DNA of 59,248 bases from Sporolactobacillus mangiferae (lineage in GTDB: Bacteria; Bacillota; Bacilli; Bacillales; Sporolactobacillaceae), in NCBI RefSeq assembly GCF_023336505.1, contig NZ_JAMAST010000015.1, forward strand, positions 1 to 59,248. Direction: 5' to 3'. The notes under the pieces are model-generated. The model searched no databases, had not been told where the DNA came from, and worked only from the letters and a program-made list of their open reading frames with translations. Position numbers and translations under genes: made by a program. Positions 7,770 through 16,910 of the stretch are shown here, one piece after another. The stretch's first letter is position 1. Every line of letters starts with the position of its first letter.

Positions 7770-10085
7770 ATGATCACCGATATATACAATAAACGATGGG
7801 TACGCTCACTGCTCATTCTGGTTGCACTTGTATATTCTATGGTGCTTGCCATTCATTTTATGATGGTGATCCTTGATCGGCCATATGTTGGCATTTATAC
7901 GGTTACTCAAGGAGAACAGGTATCGGTTCGATCTGTTGCACCATATAGCTGGGCGTCATCTGCCGGTATAAAGCCGGGTGATATGATCCTCGGGGTTGAT
8001 GGGAAATCTCCGGCAGAGAACCGGATGATCACCCATTTTTCCATGGTCGGTCAGGCAAAAAGCTTGCAACTGGCAAAGGGGGATTCCGTATTCTTTTTAA
8101 CGATTGATAATCGCGTCTCAAAAGGTGCACTGTTTTTCTATCTGATGATCCCGCTTGCTTTCTTTACCACTTGTTTTGTTGCGGTTCTGTTTCTTTATCT
8201 GCGCAAAGAGAGCGGTCCGGTCGTCCGTTCTTTGAGCGCTTTTCTGGTTGCGATCAGTCCGGTGCTTCTTGAAATGGCTGCCAATGCACGACACGACAGC
8301 TGGAGTCTGCGCCTGACCAGTGTGGCGATCGTATTCAGCATGATTTTTCTCGTTCATTTTCTAAGAGCGTACTTTTCCGTGTGCGGATTCTTACTTGTTT
8401 CCAATTGGATGCTTGGGTGTCTCTACCTTTGCGGCACATTTATTGTGATAAACAGCTGCTTACTGACCTCGAGAGAAGTGAGCGCCTACTACTTGCAGGA
8501 ACTGGTTTTTTCCGTATTTATCTTCGGCTTGCTGTGTATCCAGCTAACCCGGCTTTACTACCAGATCCGCACGTCAGAGTACAGCCGCATTATTCATCTT
8601 CTAATAGCCGGGGCATGGATCGCCATGTTTCCTTTTATCGCCTTCTATGCGGTTCCGAACATGTTTATTCGAACGTCTCTTGTTCCTGTGGAATGGACGA
8701 CGCCCTGGCTGATCATGCTGCCGATCACCTTGTGCTATATTGTGCTCTCATCGACGTTGATCGATATGTCCTTTTATATCGGACGCCTGGGTTATTACTG
8801 TGCCATCAGTTTCGTGGGCACTTTGCTGATTCTGTTTGGATTTCTTGTCCTTGTCGAGAGGGATATTAACCAAAATCCTGTTGAAGTGACTCAGCTTGGT
8901 GTGGCTTGTTTTATTATCAGTGTAATGATTCTGTATTTCAAGGACTATATGGACGACCGACTGATGGACTATCTTCACCCTAAACAAAAGGTACGTCAGG
9001 AAGCGCTAAAGCGATTTCTGCAAGAATCAACGACAGAGTACACACTGCGCCATGTTGATATGATGCTGCGCCGTACCGTATTGACTGAGCTTCCGATGAA
9101 GGCGGCAGGTCTGCTGCTGGTGAATCAAAACGGTGATGCACACGCGATCAGCAGTTCGTTTCAAGAAGCCGGGCCTGTGCCTGTCTCCGAAGATAAGGAA
9201 GGCAGGATCAGGAAGACCTGTAATGGCTTCACTGTATGGATTAAAAAAGACAAAAACAGGAACGTGCTGTTTACCTGCCGGTGGATGAATCCGGGAAGGA
9301 CATTGAATCTGGATGAGCACATCTGGTTTGAGACGTTAGTGAGTTATGCACGGGTTATTGTCGATAATCTTTACAAAATTGAAGGACTAATGCAGGAGTT
9401 TCAGAACATGGAAGATGATCGAGACCGCATTCCAAAGGCAATGAACCGATGGCTGTTTTCGATTTCTGAACAAGAGCGCGCGCACTTATCAAGAGACATG
9501 CATGATACAAATATTCAGGATCAATTAGCCATTGCCCGTGAAATTGATGCGGCGGTCAGAACCATTGGACATCCAGAGACGGCTAAGCGGTTGCGTTTTA
9601 TTCGTGAGCGCATATTGGACAATGCAAACGAAATGCGTCGGACGATTCGGGAGTGGTACCCTGCCGAGATTTTTCATGGCCGATTAGAGCAGGCATTAGA
9701 TGCACTGTTTCGAAGGGTGAATCTGTCAGCAGATTTTCGACTGGAAACACATGTGGCGCACGCACCTAGTGATTTGGCGAAAGAAACAGGGCTTTGCGTC
9801 TTCCGCGCGGCTCAGGAGTTGCTTAGTAATGCGATCAAACATGCCCGAGCAACACAGGTCCAGCTGACCCTGACCTATGACGGCAGTCAGTGCAACCTTC
9901 TGTATAAGGATAACGGAGTAGGCCTGCATGAATCTGCCATTGATTCATTATTCAGTACAACGGGACTGTCGGGGCTTGTGAGCCGCGTCGAGGGGATGAA
10001 CGGCAGCATTTCTTTTGGTGGTCCGGATGAGGGGCAGACTGTCCATGGTTTGTCGGTATTCATTCAATTGCCATTGTCATTATAA
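7770..10085 (+). CDS. ComP-like sensor histidine kinase with extracytoplasmic PDZ-like loop
   Basis: 771 residues from ATG 7770 (AGGGGGAG six bases upstream). The architecture matches B. subtilis ComP (769 residues): one N-terminal helix, an extracellular PDZ-like segment (about 40-115, with SAGIKPGDMILGVDGKSP), further helices to about 390, then HisKA_3 (LSRDMHDTNIQDQ, His near 578) and HATPase (QELLSNAIKHA, KDNGVGL, GLSGLVSRVEGMNG). The catalytic motifs look intact. Sequence resemblance to the upstream kinase in the H-box (HDxNxQDQLxxARxxD) suggests duplication, with gain or loss of the PDZ loop. Confidence 0.88.
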   Translation: MITDIYNKRWVRSLLILVALVYSMVLAIHFMMVILDRPYVGIYTVTQGEQVSVRSVAPYSWASSAGIKPGDMILGVDGKSPAENRMITHFSMVGQAKSLQLAKGDSVFFLTIDNRVSKGALFFYLMIPLAFFTTCFVAVLFLYLRKESGPVVRSLSAFLVAISPVLLEMAANARHDSWSLRLTSVAIVFSMIFLVHFLRAYFSVCGFLLVSNWMLGCLYLCGTFIVINSCLLTSREVSAYYLQELVFSVFIFGLLCIQLTRLYYQIRTSEYSRIIHLLIAGAWIAMFPFIAFYAVPNMFIRTSLVPVEWTTPWLIMLPITLCYIVLSSTLIDMSFYIGRLGYYCAISFVGTLLILFGFLVLVERDINQNPVEVTQLGVACFIISVMILYFKDYMDDRLMDYLHPKQKVRQEALKRFLQESTTEYTLRHVDMMLRRTVLTELPMKAAGLLLVNQNGDAHAISSSFQEAGPVPVSEDKEGRIRKTCNGFTVWIKKDKNRNVLFTCRWMNPGRTLNLDEHIWFETLVSYARVIVDNLYKIEGLMQEFQNMEDDRDRIPKAMNRWLFSISEQERAHLSRDMHDTNIQDQLAIAREIDAAVRTIGHPETAKRLRFIRERILDNANEMRRTIREWYPAEIFHGRLEQALDALFRRVNLSADFRLETHVAHAPSDLAKETGLCVFRAAQELLSNAIKHARATQVQLTLTYDGSQCNLLYKDNGVGLHESAIDSLFSTTGLSGLVSRVEGMNGSISFGGPDEGQTVHGLSVFIQLPLSL

Positions 10086-10119
10086 TATGCAGGAATTCAG
10101 TATAGAGGGGGCTGAAGAT

Positions 10120-10752
10120 ATGACATCAGTATTAGTTATTGACGATCATGCGGTTGTTGCAAGCGGAACAAAAACAGTGCTTCAGAATGCGGGATTTGAA
10201 GTGGACACCCGAACATCGACACAAACGGTTGCATCTCTTTTGGAACAGCGGCACTTTGATCTTTTTTTGATTGATCTGAATATGCCGGATATGGATGGTA
10301 TGGCGGCTGCCGATCTGATCCTTGATCTGGATCCGGATGCGAAGATTATTATTTATACAGGCTATGAAACGGAAATCGAGCCGTTGTTTGCATCAATGAT
10401 CAGCCGAGGAATTGTTGGCGTTGTCAGCAAATCTGCATCTATTGATTCATTGATTGCCGCGCTGAACGCAGCGCTTCGGGACGAAGTATTGCTGCCAATC
10501 TGGCTGTTTCAGCGTTTGCGTGTAAACGATTCTGCACAGAAAGCAGCGGCAAAGGTACATCTGAATCAGAATGAACGAGAAATTCTGGCAGCGGTCATGC
10601 GCGGTGAGACAAATCGTGAGATTGCACATCATCTGTTGATTGGACAAAGGACCGTGGAAAAATATCTGACGGGTATTTTCCAGAAGCTGGGTGTCCACTC
10701 ACGAGTTGAGGCTGTTGAAAAGGGAAACGAACTGGGGATTATTAGCAAATGA
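10120..10752 (+). CDS. ComA-like NarL-family response regulator
   Basis: 210 residues from ATG 10120, preceded by AGAGGGGGCTG; upstream in-frame codons overlap the kinase gene and have no ribosome site. The receiver domain has IDDH near the start, phospho-acceptor Asp 52 (FLIDLNMPDMDG) and a conserved Lys (VVSKSAS). The LuxR-type helix-turn-helix lies at about 145-205 (LNQNEREILAAVMRGETNRE and RTVEKYLTGIFQKLGV). Length and layout match B. subtilis ComA (214). With the two kinases it forms a two-sensor, one-regulator unit. ComA-box-like palindromes sit just downstream, in front of the VanZ-like gene, suggesting that gene as a target. Confidence 0.88.
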   Translation: MTSVLVIDDHAVVASGTKTVLQNAGFEVDTRTSTQTVASLLEQRHFDLFLIDLNMPDMDGMAAADLILDLDPDAKIIIYTGYETEIEPLFASMISRGIVGVVSKSASIDSLIAALNAALRDEVLLPIWLFQRLRVNDSAQKAAAKVHLNQNEREILAAVMRGETNREIAHHLLIGQRTVEKYLTGIFQKLGVHSRVEAVEKGNELGIISK

Positions 10753-10793
10753 ATACCTGCATGATGCTTGCGTGCACGCGTTGCGACCAGATG

Positions 10794-10842
10794 ATGCGTG
10801 ATCCCGCATCAAAAAATGCGTGATCACGCATGAAATATGCGG
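10794..10842. promoter_or_regulatory. Tandem ComA-box-like palindromes upstream of the VanZ-like gene
   Basis: ATGCGTGATCACGCAT (10816-10831) is a perfect 16-bp palindrome. ATGCGTGATCCCGCAT (10794-10809) matches it except for one base. An ATGCGG half-site follows at 10837. The starts are spaced 22 and 21 bases apart, about two helical turns. The B. subtilis ComA box is TTGCGG-N4-CCGCAA, the same 16-base layout with a TGCG/CGCA core. An AT-rich segment containing TATAAG (10874-10879) lies downstream. Confidence 0.6.
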
Positions 10843-10911
10843 GGTTGTGCGGGCCTATCTATATTAAGATAAGTATAAGGGATTCTGCAAACGCTGGGAG
10901 GCGGCCTGCAA

Positions 10912-11487
10912 ATGAACCATATACTTAATCCAACCATTTTTGAATTTTTTACAGTTTACATTATTTTGTTTGGTGTCTGCGTGCTGTGGGAGAAATGGGT
11001 GCGGCGAACGCTGACTTATAACCGAGGCGTTTTTCTGTCACTTTTCACAGGCTACATGCTGCTGACGCTGCTGCTGACCGTTCAGCCGATGAGTCCTGCC
11101 GAATGGTCGATTGTCGTACCTGGCAGTCCTCTAGTCAATCTTCGTCCTTTTCGTATCATCACGTTAATGCTGCAAAGTGTACAGGGGCATTGGCTGCTTA
11201 TGTGGAGTATTTTCCTGCCGATTCCGTTTATCTTCTTTGTCGGCTTTTTGCGGCGCGGAAAAATTGGATTCTCCAATCTTTTTGTTACTGGTTTTACAGC
11301 TTCCCTGATTATTGAAGTGATGCTTTACGTGATGAATCATATCCCGCATTTTCCAAAACATCTCTTTGATCTGGATGTACTGATTCTTAACGGGTTTGGC
11401 GTTTTCCTCGGTTGTGTCCTTTTCAGCTGGATGGAAAGCAAGCAATGGATGAAAGAGTATATCTCAGAAACAATGTCTACAAAATAA
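10912..11487 (+). CDS. VanZ-like family membrane protein
   Basis: 191 residues with about five transmembrane helices. The LVNLRPFRII segment after the second helix, the acidic helix SLIIEVMLYVMN and the DLDVLILNGFGVFLGCVLF helix are the pattern of VanZ-like proteins. The founding member gives low-level teicoplanin resistance, but most chromosomal members have no known function. A GGGAGGCGG ribosome site precedes the ATG. It follows the ComA-like regulator and has tandem ComA-box-like sites in its promoter region, so it is a plausible output of the two-component unit. Confidence 0.75.
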   Translation: MNHILNPTIFEFFTVYIILFGVCVLWEKWVRRTLTYNRGVFLSLFTGYMLLTLLLTVQPMSPAEWSIVVPGSPLVNLRPFRIITLMLQSVQGHWLLMWSIFLPIPFIFFVGFLRRGKIGFSNLFVTGFTASLIIEVMLYVMNHIPHFPKHLFDLDVLILNGFGVFLGCVLFSWMESKQWMKEYISETMSTK

Positions 11488-11581
11488 AGGATTACATATC
11501 AAAAAAATAGATGTTTATCTTTTTGACCTGTAGTGAGCAGTACGATTTCCTCCGTGATTTCCTCAAACCACTCTGAATTTT

Positions 11582-11770
11582 TATACTATAAGAAAGTTTA
11601 AAATTCAGCGGATTATAGTATAAGCGCGATGGCGACCTCGCCCGTGTCAAAGGCTTGATGAAGCCAAGTTTTCTAATACTATAACAAAGTATATAAATTT
11701 TAAGGAAAATAGTATAAGTGCAACTAAGCCTTTGCCTATGCCAGAGGCTTGGCAAAACCAAGTTTTCTAA
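11582..11770. repeat. Two tandem copies of intergenic repeat family A (A1, A2)
   Basis: A1 covers 11582-11674 and A2 11675-11770. Each starts with a pair of arms (TATACTATA and TATAGTATA in A1; ATACTAT and ATAGTAT in A2) flanking an AT-rich spacer, then a GC-richer second hairpin, and ends with CCAAGTTTTCTAAT. A1 has the TTTAAAATTCAG spacer type also found at 53404. A2 has the TATATAAATTTTAAGG type found at 19205 and 31858. The stretch 11488-11789 holds nothing else; a long minus-strand reading frame across it is an artefact of the repeats. Confidence 0.8.
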
Positions 11771-11789
11771 TCTTCTGGAGCTGATAGTT

Positions 11790-11954
11790 ATGAAGCATTC
11801 AACCGGATATATTATTGGCAGTTTACTTTTCGTGCTCAGCCTTATCATGTTTCATTACGATTCATTTGGCAGCGCGGCGGCTTTGTCGCTGTTCATTGCT
11901 GCTCTGTTTGTTATTGTCATTAGTGAGCTGTCAATGAAAATGGGAAAAAAATAA
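11790..11954 (+). CDS. Small two-helix membrane protein, unknown function
   Basis: 54 residues from ATG 11790, with GGAG upstream. Two hydrophobic stretches (YIIGSLLFVLSLIMF and ALSLFIAALFVIVI) are separated by a short HYDSFGS loop, and the C-terminus is basic (KMGKK). I do not recognise the family. It lies between the repeat pair and the tmk cluster, where B. subtilis has xpaC and yaaN, and resembles neither. The reading frame has a sensible ribosome site, so a real small gene is likely but not certain. Confidence 0.5.
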   Translation: MKHSTGYIIGSLLFVLSLIMFHYDSFGSAAALSLFIAALFVIVISELSMKMGKK

Positions 11955-12041
11955 ACAGGATGCCTGCACTTTAAAGATCGCGTTGGTCTATGCTGAACAA
12001 AAGAAAGATTAGTGTTTCGATAGCTGAAAAATTACCGACTA

Positions 12042-12050
12042 TGCTAAAAT
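12042..12050 (+). promoter_or_regulatory. Extended -10 promoter candidate for the yaaO-tmk operon
   Basis: TGCTAAAAT is an extended -10 element 34 bases before the yaaO start; no good -35 is seen. Confidence 0.4.
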
Positions 12051-12084
12051 AAAGCTATCTTATTTCTTTCGAGGGAGAGCGCCA

Positions 12085-13533
12085 ATGGATCAGCATCAAA
12101 CACCCGTTTACGATGCCTTAATCAGGTATGGGAGAGATCAAGCGTATTCTTTTCATGTTCCCGGCCATAAAGACGGTCTTGTTTTCCCCGAAAAGGCATT
12201 GCTCTCTTTTCAGTCGATTCTGGCACTGGATGCAACGGAGGTCGCTGACTTAGATGATCTGTATCATCCTGAGGGCGTGCTCCGTGAAGCAGAACAGCTG
12301 CTTACCAATTATTATGGTTCGAGGATGAGCTGTTTCTTAGTGAACGGGTCAACAGTCGGTAACTTGATCATGGTACTTGCTGCGTGTGCACCAGGCGATG
12401 TTGTCCTTGTTCAGCGTAACAGTCATAAATCTGTCTTTAATGCATTGAAATTGGCCGACGTGCGTCCGGTGTTTCTGGCGCCTTCCGTTGATACACGGTC
12501 GGGACTTGCGACAGGTATTGAACCGCAGACTTTTTCAGAAGCGCTGCGCCGCTTCCCAGATGCTAAAGCGCTGATTTTGACCTACCCCAGTTACTATGGG
12601 GTGGCGCCGTGCACCGTGCGCCGCCTGATTGTCCAAGCTCACGAGGCGGGGATGAACGTTCTTGTGGATGAGGCGCACGGACCGCATTTCAGGATGGGCG
12701 CGCCTGTGCCTCCGTCCTCTTTGGACATGGGTGCCGATCTGGTCGTTCATTCGGCGCATAAAATGCTTCCTGCCATGACCATGGGCGCCTACCTTCATGT
12801 TAATTCCACTCGGATTTCAATAGAGAAGGTAAAGATGGTCCGTGAGATGCTGCAGAGTTCAAGCCCGTCATACCCGATTATGGCCTCGCTGGATTTAGCG
12901 CGTGCGTTCATGGCAACGATGGATTCTGAGTTTTTTGCCGATGTCTTGAATCGTCGCGATGCATTTGTCGAGGCATTGAAGTCAATGAATCTACTCACCG
13001 TCCTAGAAGCAGATCCCGAACATTTTTTAGTCGATCCTTTTAAAATAGTGCTGCAGCCGGAAACGAGGGTGAGCGGCTTTGAGCTGCAAAGCCGGTTCAT
13101 TCAATTGGGACTTTATCCTGAAATGGCGGATCCCCGCCATATTCTTTTGACGCTTGGACTGTCGGATTCAATTAATTACCAGAATGCAGTGCGAAAAATA
13201 GAAAAAGCACTGGCACACCAGATGCCCGGCCAATCGGAAGTGCGCACTTTGATTACTGAGTTTCCGCCAATAACCATGCTCGCAGATTCATACCGGCACT
13301 TTAAGAATCTAGCCAGCAGCTGGTCAGCGCTCGATCAGGCAGTTGGCGCCATTGCAGCGGAACCGGTAGTTCCGTATCCGCCCGGCATCCCAATTGTTTT
13401 GGGGGGCGAACGCATAACCGAGCGCAGTCTGGAGTTGATTCATTTCTGGCAACGCGCGGGCGCTACTTTTCAAAATGAAGGCATTCATCAAGGAAAAATA
13501 AAGGTTTATCAGTCAAGGGAGCAATCAGCATGA
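12085..13533 (+). CDS. yaaO: Orn/Lys/Arg decarboxylase-family PLP enzyme (YaaO)
   Basis: 482 residues, the length of B. subtilis YaaO. It has the fold type I decarboxylase layout: SFHVPGHKDG near the N-terminus, the cofactor region (GSTVGNLIM, DEAHGPHF) and the Schiff-base lysine in VVHSAHKMLPAMTMGAYLH. The family decarboxylates basic amino acids; the substrate of YaaO itself is not established. A GAGGGAGAG ribosome site precedes the ATG. Its stop overlaps the tmk start (ATGA), so the two are coupled as in B. subtilis. Confidence 0.88.
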   Translation: MDQHQTPVYDALIRYGRDQAYSFHVPGHKDGLVFPEKALLSFQSILALDATEVADLDDLYHPEGVLREAEQLLTNYYGSRMSCFLVNGSTVGNLIMVLAACAPGDVVLVQRNSHKSVFNALKLADVRPVFLAPSVDTRSGLATGIEPQTFSEALRRFPDAKALILTYPSYYGVAPCTVRRLIVQAHEAGMNVLVDEAHGPHFRMGAPVPPSSLDMGADLVVHSAHKMLPAMTMGAYLHVNSTRISIEKVKMVREMLQSSSPSYPIMASLDLARAFMATMDSEFFADVLNRRDAFVEALKSMNLLTVLEADPEHFLVDPFKIVLQPETRVSGFELQSRFIQLGLYPEMADPRHILLTLGLSDSINYQNAVRKIEKALAHQMPGQSEVRTLITEFPPITMLADSYRHFKNLASSWSALDQAVGAIAAEPVVPYPPGIPIVLGGERITERSLELIHFWQRAGATFQNEGIHQGKIKVYQSREQSA

Positions 13534-14201
13534 CACATAAAGGACTTTTTATAACATTTGAAGGTCCGGACGGTTCGGGGAAAACAACACAGATTCAGCG
13601 ACTTGCAGCGGAATTGGAAAGCCGGGGCATTCCGTACCTTCTGACCAGGGAGCCAGGAGGAACGGAAATCGGTGATCAGATAAGGACGCTTGTTCTGAAC
13701 CCCGCTCATAGTGAGCTGACCGACAAGACAGAAATCCTGCTTTATGCGGCTTCGCGAAGCCAGCATATTGCTCAGAAAATAATGCCCGCAATCCAAAAGG
13801 GGCAGGTCGTGCTGTGCGACCGCTATATTGATGCATCCATTGCCTATCAGGGCTATGGGCTGGAGCAACCGATTGAGATGGTCAGACAGATTAATGACTT
13901 TGCGACTGGCGGTATGTCACCGGATCGAACGTATCTGATCGACGTTTCCCCGGAAGTGGGCAGACAACGTATGAAGCGCAGAGCCGGGGCACCGGAAGCA
14001 GGCGCGACACAGGCTGCAGATGAGCTGGATCGGATTGAGAGCCGGGCGTTCGCCTATCATCGGCGTGTGCGAAAAGGATTTCTTGCCATCTATGAAGAAA
14101 ATAAAAAGAGAATCCGCCTGATTAATGGTGAACAGGAACCGGAACAGATTTTCCAGACGATTGTATCCGATTTTTTTTCATTGATAAATCAACTGAGATG
14201 A
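13530..14201 (+). CDS. tmk: Thymidylate kinase
   Basis: 223 residues. The P-loop FEGPDGSGKTTQ, the LTREPGGTEIGDQIR segment, the DRYIDASIAYQGYG motif and a C-terminal lid region rich in Arg match dTMP kinase, which makes dTDP from dTMP for DNA synthesis. It starts inside the yaaO stop (ATGA overlap) and begins the conserved run darA, yaaR, holB, ricT. No anomaly is seen. Confidence 0.96.
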   Translation: MTHKGLFITFEGPDGSGKTTQIQRLAAELESRGIPYLLTREPGGTEIGDQIRTLVLNPAHSELTDKTEILLYAASRSQHIAQKIMPAIQKGQVVLCDRYIDASIAYQGYGLEQPIEMVRQINDFATGGMSPDRTYLIDVSPEVGRQRMKRRAGAPEAGATQAADELDRIESRAFAYHRRVRKGFLAIYEENKKRIRLINGEQEPEQIFQTIVSDFFSLINQLR

Positions 14202-14215
14202 GGTTATTTTGATAA

Positions 14216-14569
<354 letters not shown>

Positions 14570-14602
14570 TTTGTACGGTAATGAATAGGAGGTTTGTGAT
14601 CC

Positions 14603-15040
14603 ATGGCGATAAAAATCAATCAGTCCACCCATCTCGGAGAGTCGGTGACGAAGCGCGAAAACACGTCCGCTGCGCCGCGTGCCGGATTTGATCTGACGTT
14701 AAAGACGGAACAGCAAGCCATGCACGGAGATGCACTTAAGACGCTGCTTAATAAGGTTGACGAGCAGGCAAAACGTGTGCTGGCTTCGCGAACGGTCCGC
14801 GATTTGCAATTGTATAAAAAGTATGTGCAGTCTTTTCTTCGGGAAGCCGTGCAGACCGGGCTGGGTACCTCGCAGTCTCTTTCCTGGCAGCAGGGGGGAA
14901 CGCAGCAGACACTGGTTAAGACTGTGGACCAGAAACTGATCGCACTGACGAATGATGTATTGGATAAAAACAAGCAGGGACTCGAATTACTTGATCAGCT
15001 GGATGAAATACGTGGTATGCTGATTAATCTGTATATATAA
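14603..15040 (+). CDS. yaaR: YaaR family protein (DUF327)
   Basis: 145 residues, mostly helical, with a polar N-terminal 30 residues and a conserved core (AKRVLASRTVRDLQLYKKYV, then SFLREAVQTGL, and a C-terminal LLDQLDEIRGMLINLYI). This matches YaaR, a conserved Bacillales/Clostridia protein of unknown function. It has an AGGAGG ribosome site and lies between darA and holB, the invariant position of the family. No signal peptide or membrane helix is seen. Confidence 0.88.
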   Translation: MAIKINQSTHLGESVTKRENTSAAPRAGFDLTLKTEQQAMHGDALKTLLNKVDEQAKRVLASRTVRDLQLYKKYVQSFLREAVQTGLGTSQSLSWQQGGTQQTLVKTVDQKLIALTNDVLDKNKQGLELLDQLDEIRGMLINLYI

Positions 15041-15078
15041 AAGTCAAGACTAAGTCAATCAGAAAGTGAGCAAAAAGC

Positions 15079-16083
15079 ATGGACTGGCAGAAATTAACCA
15101 AACAGCAGCAAACAGCGGCGCGGGTGCTTCGCCATGCAATCGATCGCCATGCACTTGCCCATGCCTATTTGTTTGAAGGACCAAGCGGAACCGGAAAGCG
15201 CGAGGCAGCCATACTGGTAACGCAGACGGTGTTCTGCCAGTCGCCAGAGAATGAGCGCCCGTGCATGACCTGCCGAAATTGTCGGCGCATTGCTTCTGGC
15301 AATCATCCTGATGTTGTCTGGATCGCGCCTGAAGAGGGCGCGGCGTCGATAAAAAAAGAACAGATCGCTTATCTGATGAAAGAATTCGCTTATCGCGGCG
15401 TGGAATCGAGCCGTAAAGTATTTATTATTGATCAGGCAGAAAAGCTGACGGCGCAGGCGGAAAACAGTCTGCTTAAATTTATTGAAGAACCGCATCCAGG
15501 TACGCTTGCCTTGCTCATTACCGAGCACATACATCAGCTCCTGGATACCATTGTTTCAAGGTGCCAGATTCTTTCCTTTGCTCCGCTTTCTGATCAGGAG
15601 CTTCGCGAGCGACTGAAACAGGACGGGCTTCCGAACGCATTGCTGAAGGCATCGGCCGCACTGACGCACGATTATGAGTCAGCGGCCCAGTTATGTAAAA
15701 TGGAATGGTTTGCCGAGGCGCGTTCGCTAGTGATACAATTAATGAAAAGGTTGTTCAAATCTTTTTCGTCTGTACTACCCTTTATTTACGAAAAATTCTC
15801 TCCCAACTTTGATGATAATCAGAAACTGACTGTCGGCCTGGATTTAATGCTTTTCTGGTATAGAGATCTTCTGTCGCTTCACCTGGGTCGCCAGAGTGAA
15901 GTCGTCTACGAAGATCAGATGGATATACTGAAGGAGCAGCTACTTCTGTGGTCATCGGAACAAACGATTCAGGCAATGTCTCTGGTCATGGATGCCCGCA
16001 GACAGCTGGATGCCCATGTGAACGGTGTGAGTGTAATGGAGCGGTTGGCAATCAAGTTAGGAGGTAACATAAATGAATTATGA
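15079..16083 (+). CDS. holB: DNA polymerase III delta-prime subunit
   Basis: 334 residues. AAA+ clamp-loader fold with P-loop GPSGTGKREAA (about 33-43), a zinc-binding cluster (CQ..CMTCRNC, about 53-70), the SNTENSLLKFIEEP-type motif (AENSLLKFIEEPHPGT) and sensor-1 region (TIVSRCQIL). It is part of the complex that loads the beta clamp on DNA. The 3' end overlaps ricT by 11 bases, with the ricT ribosome site GGAGG inside holB. Confidence 0.94.
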   Translation: MDWQKLTKQQQTAARVLRHAIDRHALAHAYLFEGPSGTGKREAAILVTQTVFCQSPENERPCMTCRNCRRIASGNHPDVVWIAPEEGAASIKKEQIAYLMKEFAYRGVESSRKVFIIDQAEKLTAQAENSLLKFIEEPHPGTLALLITEHIHQLLDTIVSRCQILSFAPLSDQELRERLKQDGLPNALLKASAALTHDYESAAQLCKMEWFAEARSLVIQLMKRLFKSFSSVLPFIYEKFSPNFDDNQKLTVGLDLMLFWYRDLLSLHLGRQSEVVYEDQMDILKEQLLLWSSEQTIQAMSLVMDARRQLDAHVNGVSVMERLAIKLGGNINEL

Positions 16084-16903
16084 TATTGTCGGCGTTCGCT
16101 TTAAGAAGGCCGGTAAAATCTACTATTTCGATCCCGATCAGCTGGCTGTTTCAGAAGGCGCCCATGTCGTTGTCGAGACAACGCGCGGCATTGAATGCGG
16201 CACCATAGTGATCGGGAAAAAAACGGTAAATGAGGAAGATGTTGTTCTGCCGCTTAAGAAGGTGCTGCGGATTGCAACGGAATCTGATGAACTGCAGGTG
16301 CGCAGGAACAAAGAAGACGCACAGGCAGCTATGGATATCTGTTTACAGAAAATATACAATCACCACTTGGAAATGAAGCTGGTGGATGTTGAGTATACAT
16401 TTGACCGCAATAAAATTATTTTTTATTTTACGGCTGACGGCCGTGTTGATTTTCGAGAATTGGTCAAGGATCTTGCGGCTGTATTCAAGACAAGAATTGA
16501 ATTACGGCAAATAGGGGTCCGTGACGAAGCGAAAATGTTAGGCGGTATCGGTCCATGCGGACGAATGCTCTGCTGTTCGACTTTTCTTGGCGACTTTGAG
16601 CCAGTGTCGATTAAAATGGCCAAAGATCAAAACCTGTCCTTAAATCCGGCGAAGATTTCAGGCGTATGCGGGCGGCTGATGTGCTGTCTGAAATATGAAA
16701 ACGATCAATATGAGTCGGCAAAAAAGGCTCTGCCGGATATTGGCGCGCCCATTAATGTCCATTACGGACCGGGGCGAGTCGTCGGGTTGAATATACTGGA
16801 GCATCTGGTTCAGATTGAGCTCAAGGAACAAAACAGAGTCGTTGAGTATACACTAGATGAGCTTATCGAAGAAGGGGTTATTTCTTCAGAAGCCACTAAA
16901 TAA
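16073..16903 (+). CDS. ricT: RicT (YaaT), PSP1-domain regulator of RNase Y
   Basis: 276 residues against 275 in B. subtilis. The N-terminus ([16 protein letters not shown]) and the Cys-rich core ([16 protein letters not shown] and [11 protein letters not shown]) are diagnostic of the PSP1 family. With RicA and RicF, RicT forms an iron-sulfur protein complex that acts with RNase Y in mRNA processing and affects sporulation, competence and biofilm formation. All expected cysteines are present. The gene sits between holB and yabA as in B. subtilis. Confidence 0.94.
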   Translation: MNYDIVGVRFKKAGKIYYFDPDQLAVSEGAHVVVETTRGIECGTIVIGKKTVNEEDVVLPLKKVLRIATESDELQVRRNKEDAQAAMDICLQKIYNHHLEMKLVDVEYTFDRNKIIFYFTADGRVDFRELVKDLAAVFKTRIELRQIGVRDEAKMLGGIGPCGRMLCCSTFLGDFEPVSIKMAKDQNLSLNPAKISGVCGRLMCCLKYENDQYESAKKALPDIGAPINVHYGPGRVVGLNILEHLVQIELKEQNRVVEYTLDELIEEGVISSEATK

Positions 16904-16910
16904 GAGGTGG

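Noticed and set aside
10761-10823. 20-codon frame with a CxxC after the ComA-like gene, possible pheromone
   Set aside because: No ribosome site, and it lies across the palindromic operator array, which explains its sequence.
11492-11848. 118-codon minus-strand frame
   Set aside because: Runs through both copies of repeat A; similar frames appear at other copies (18992-19321), so it is an artefact of the repeats.
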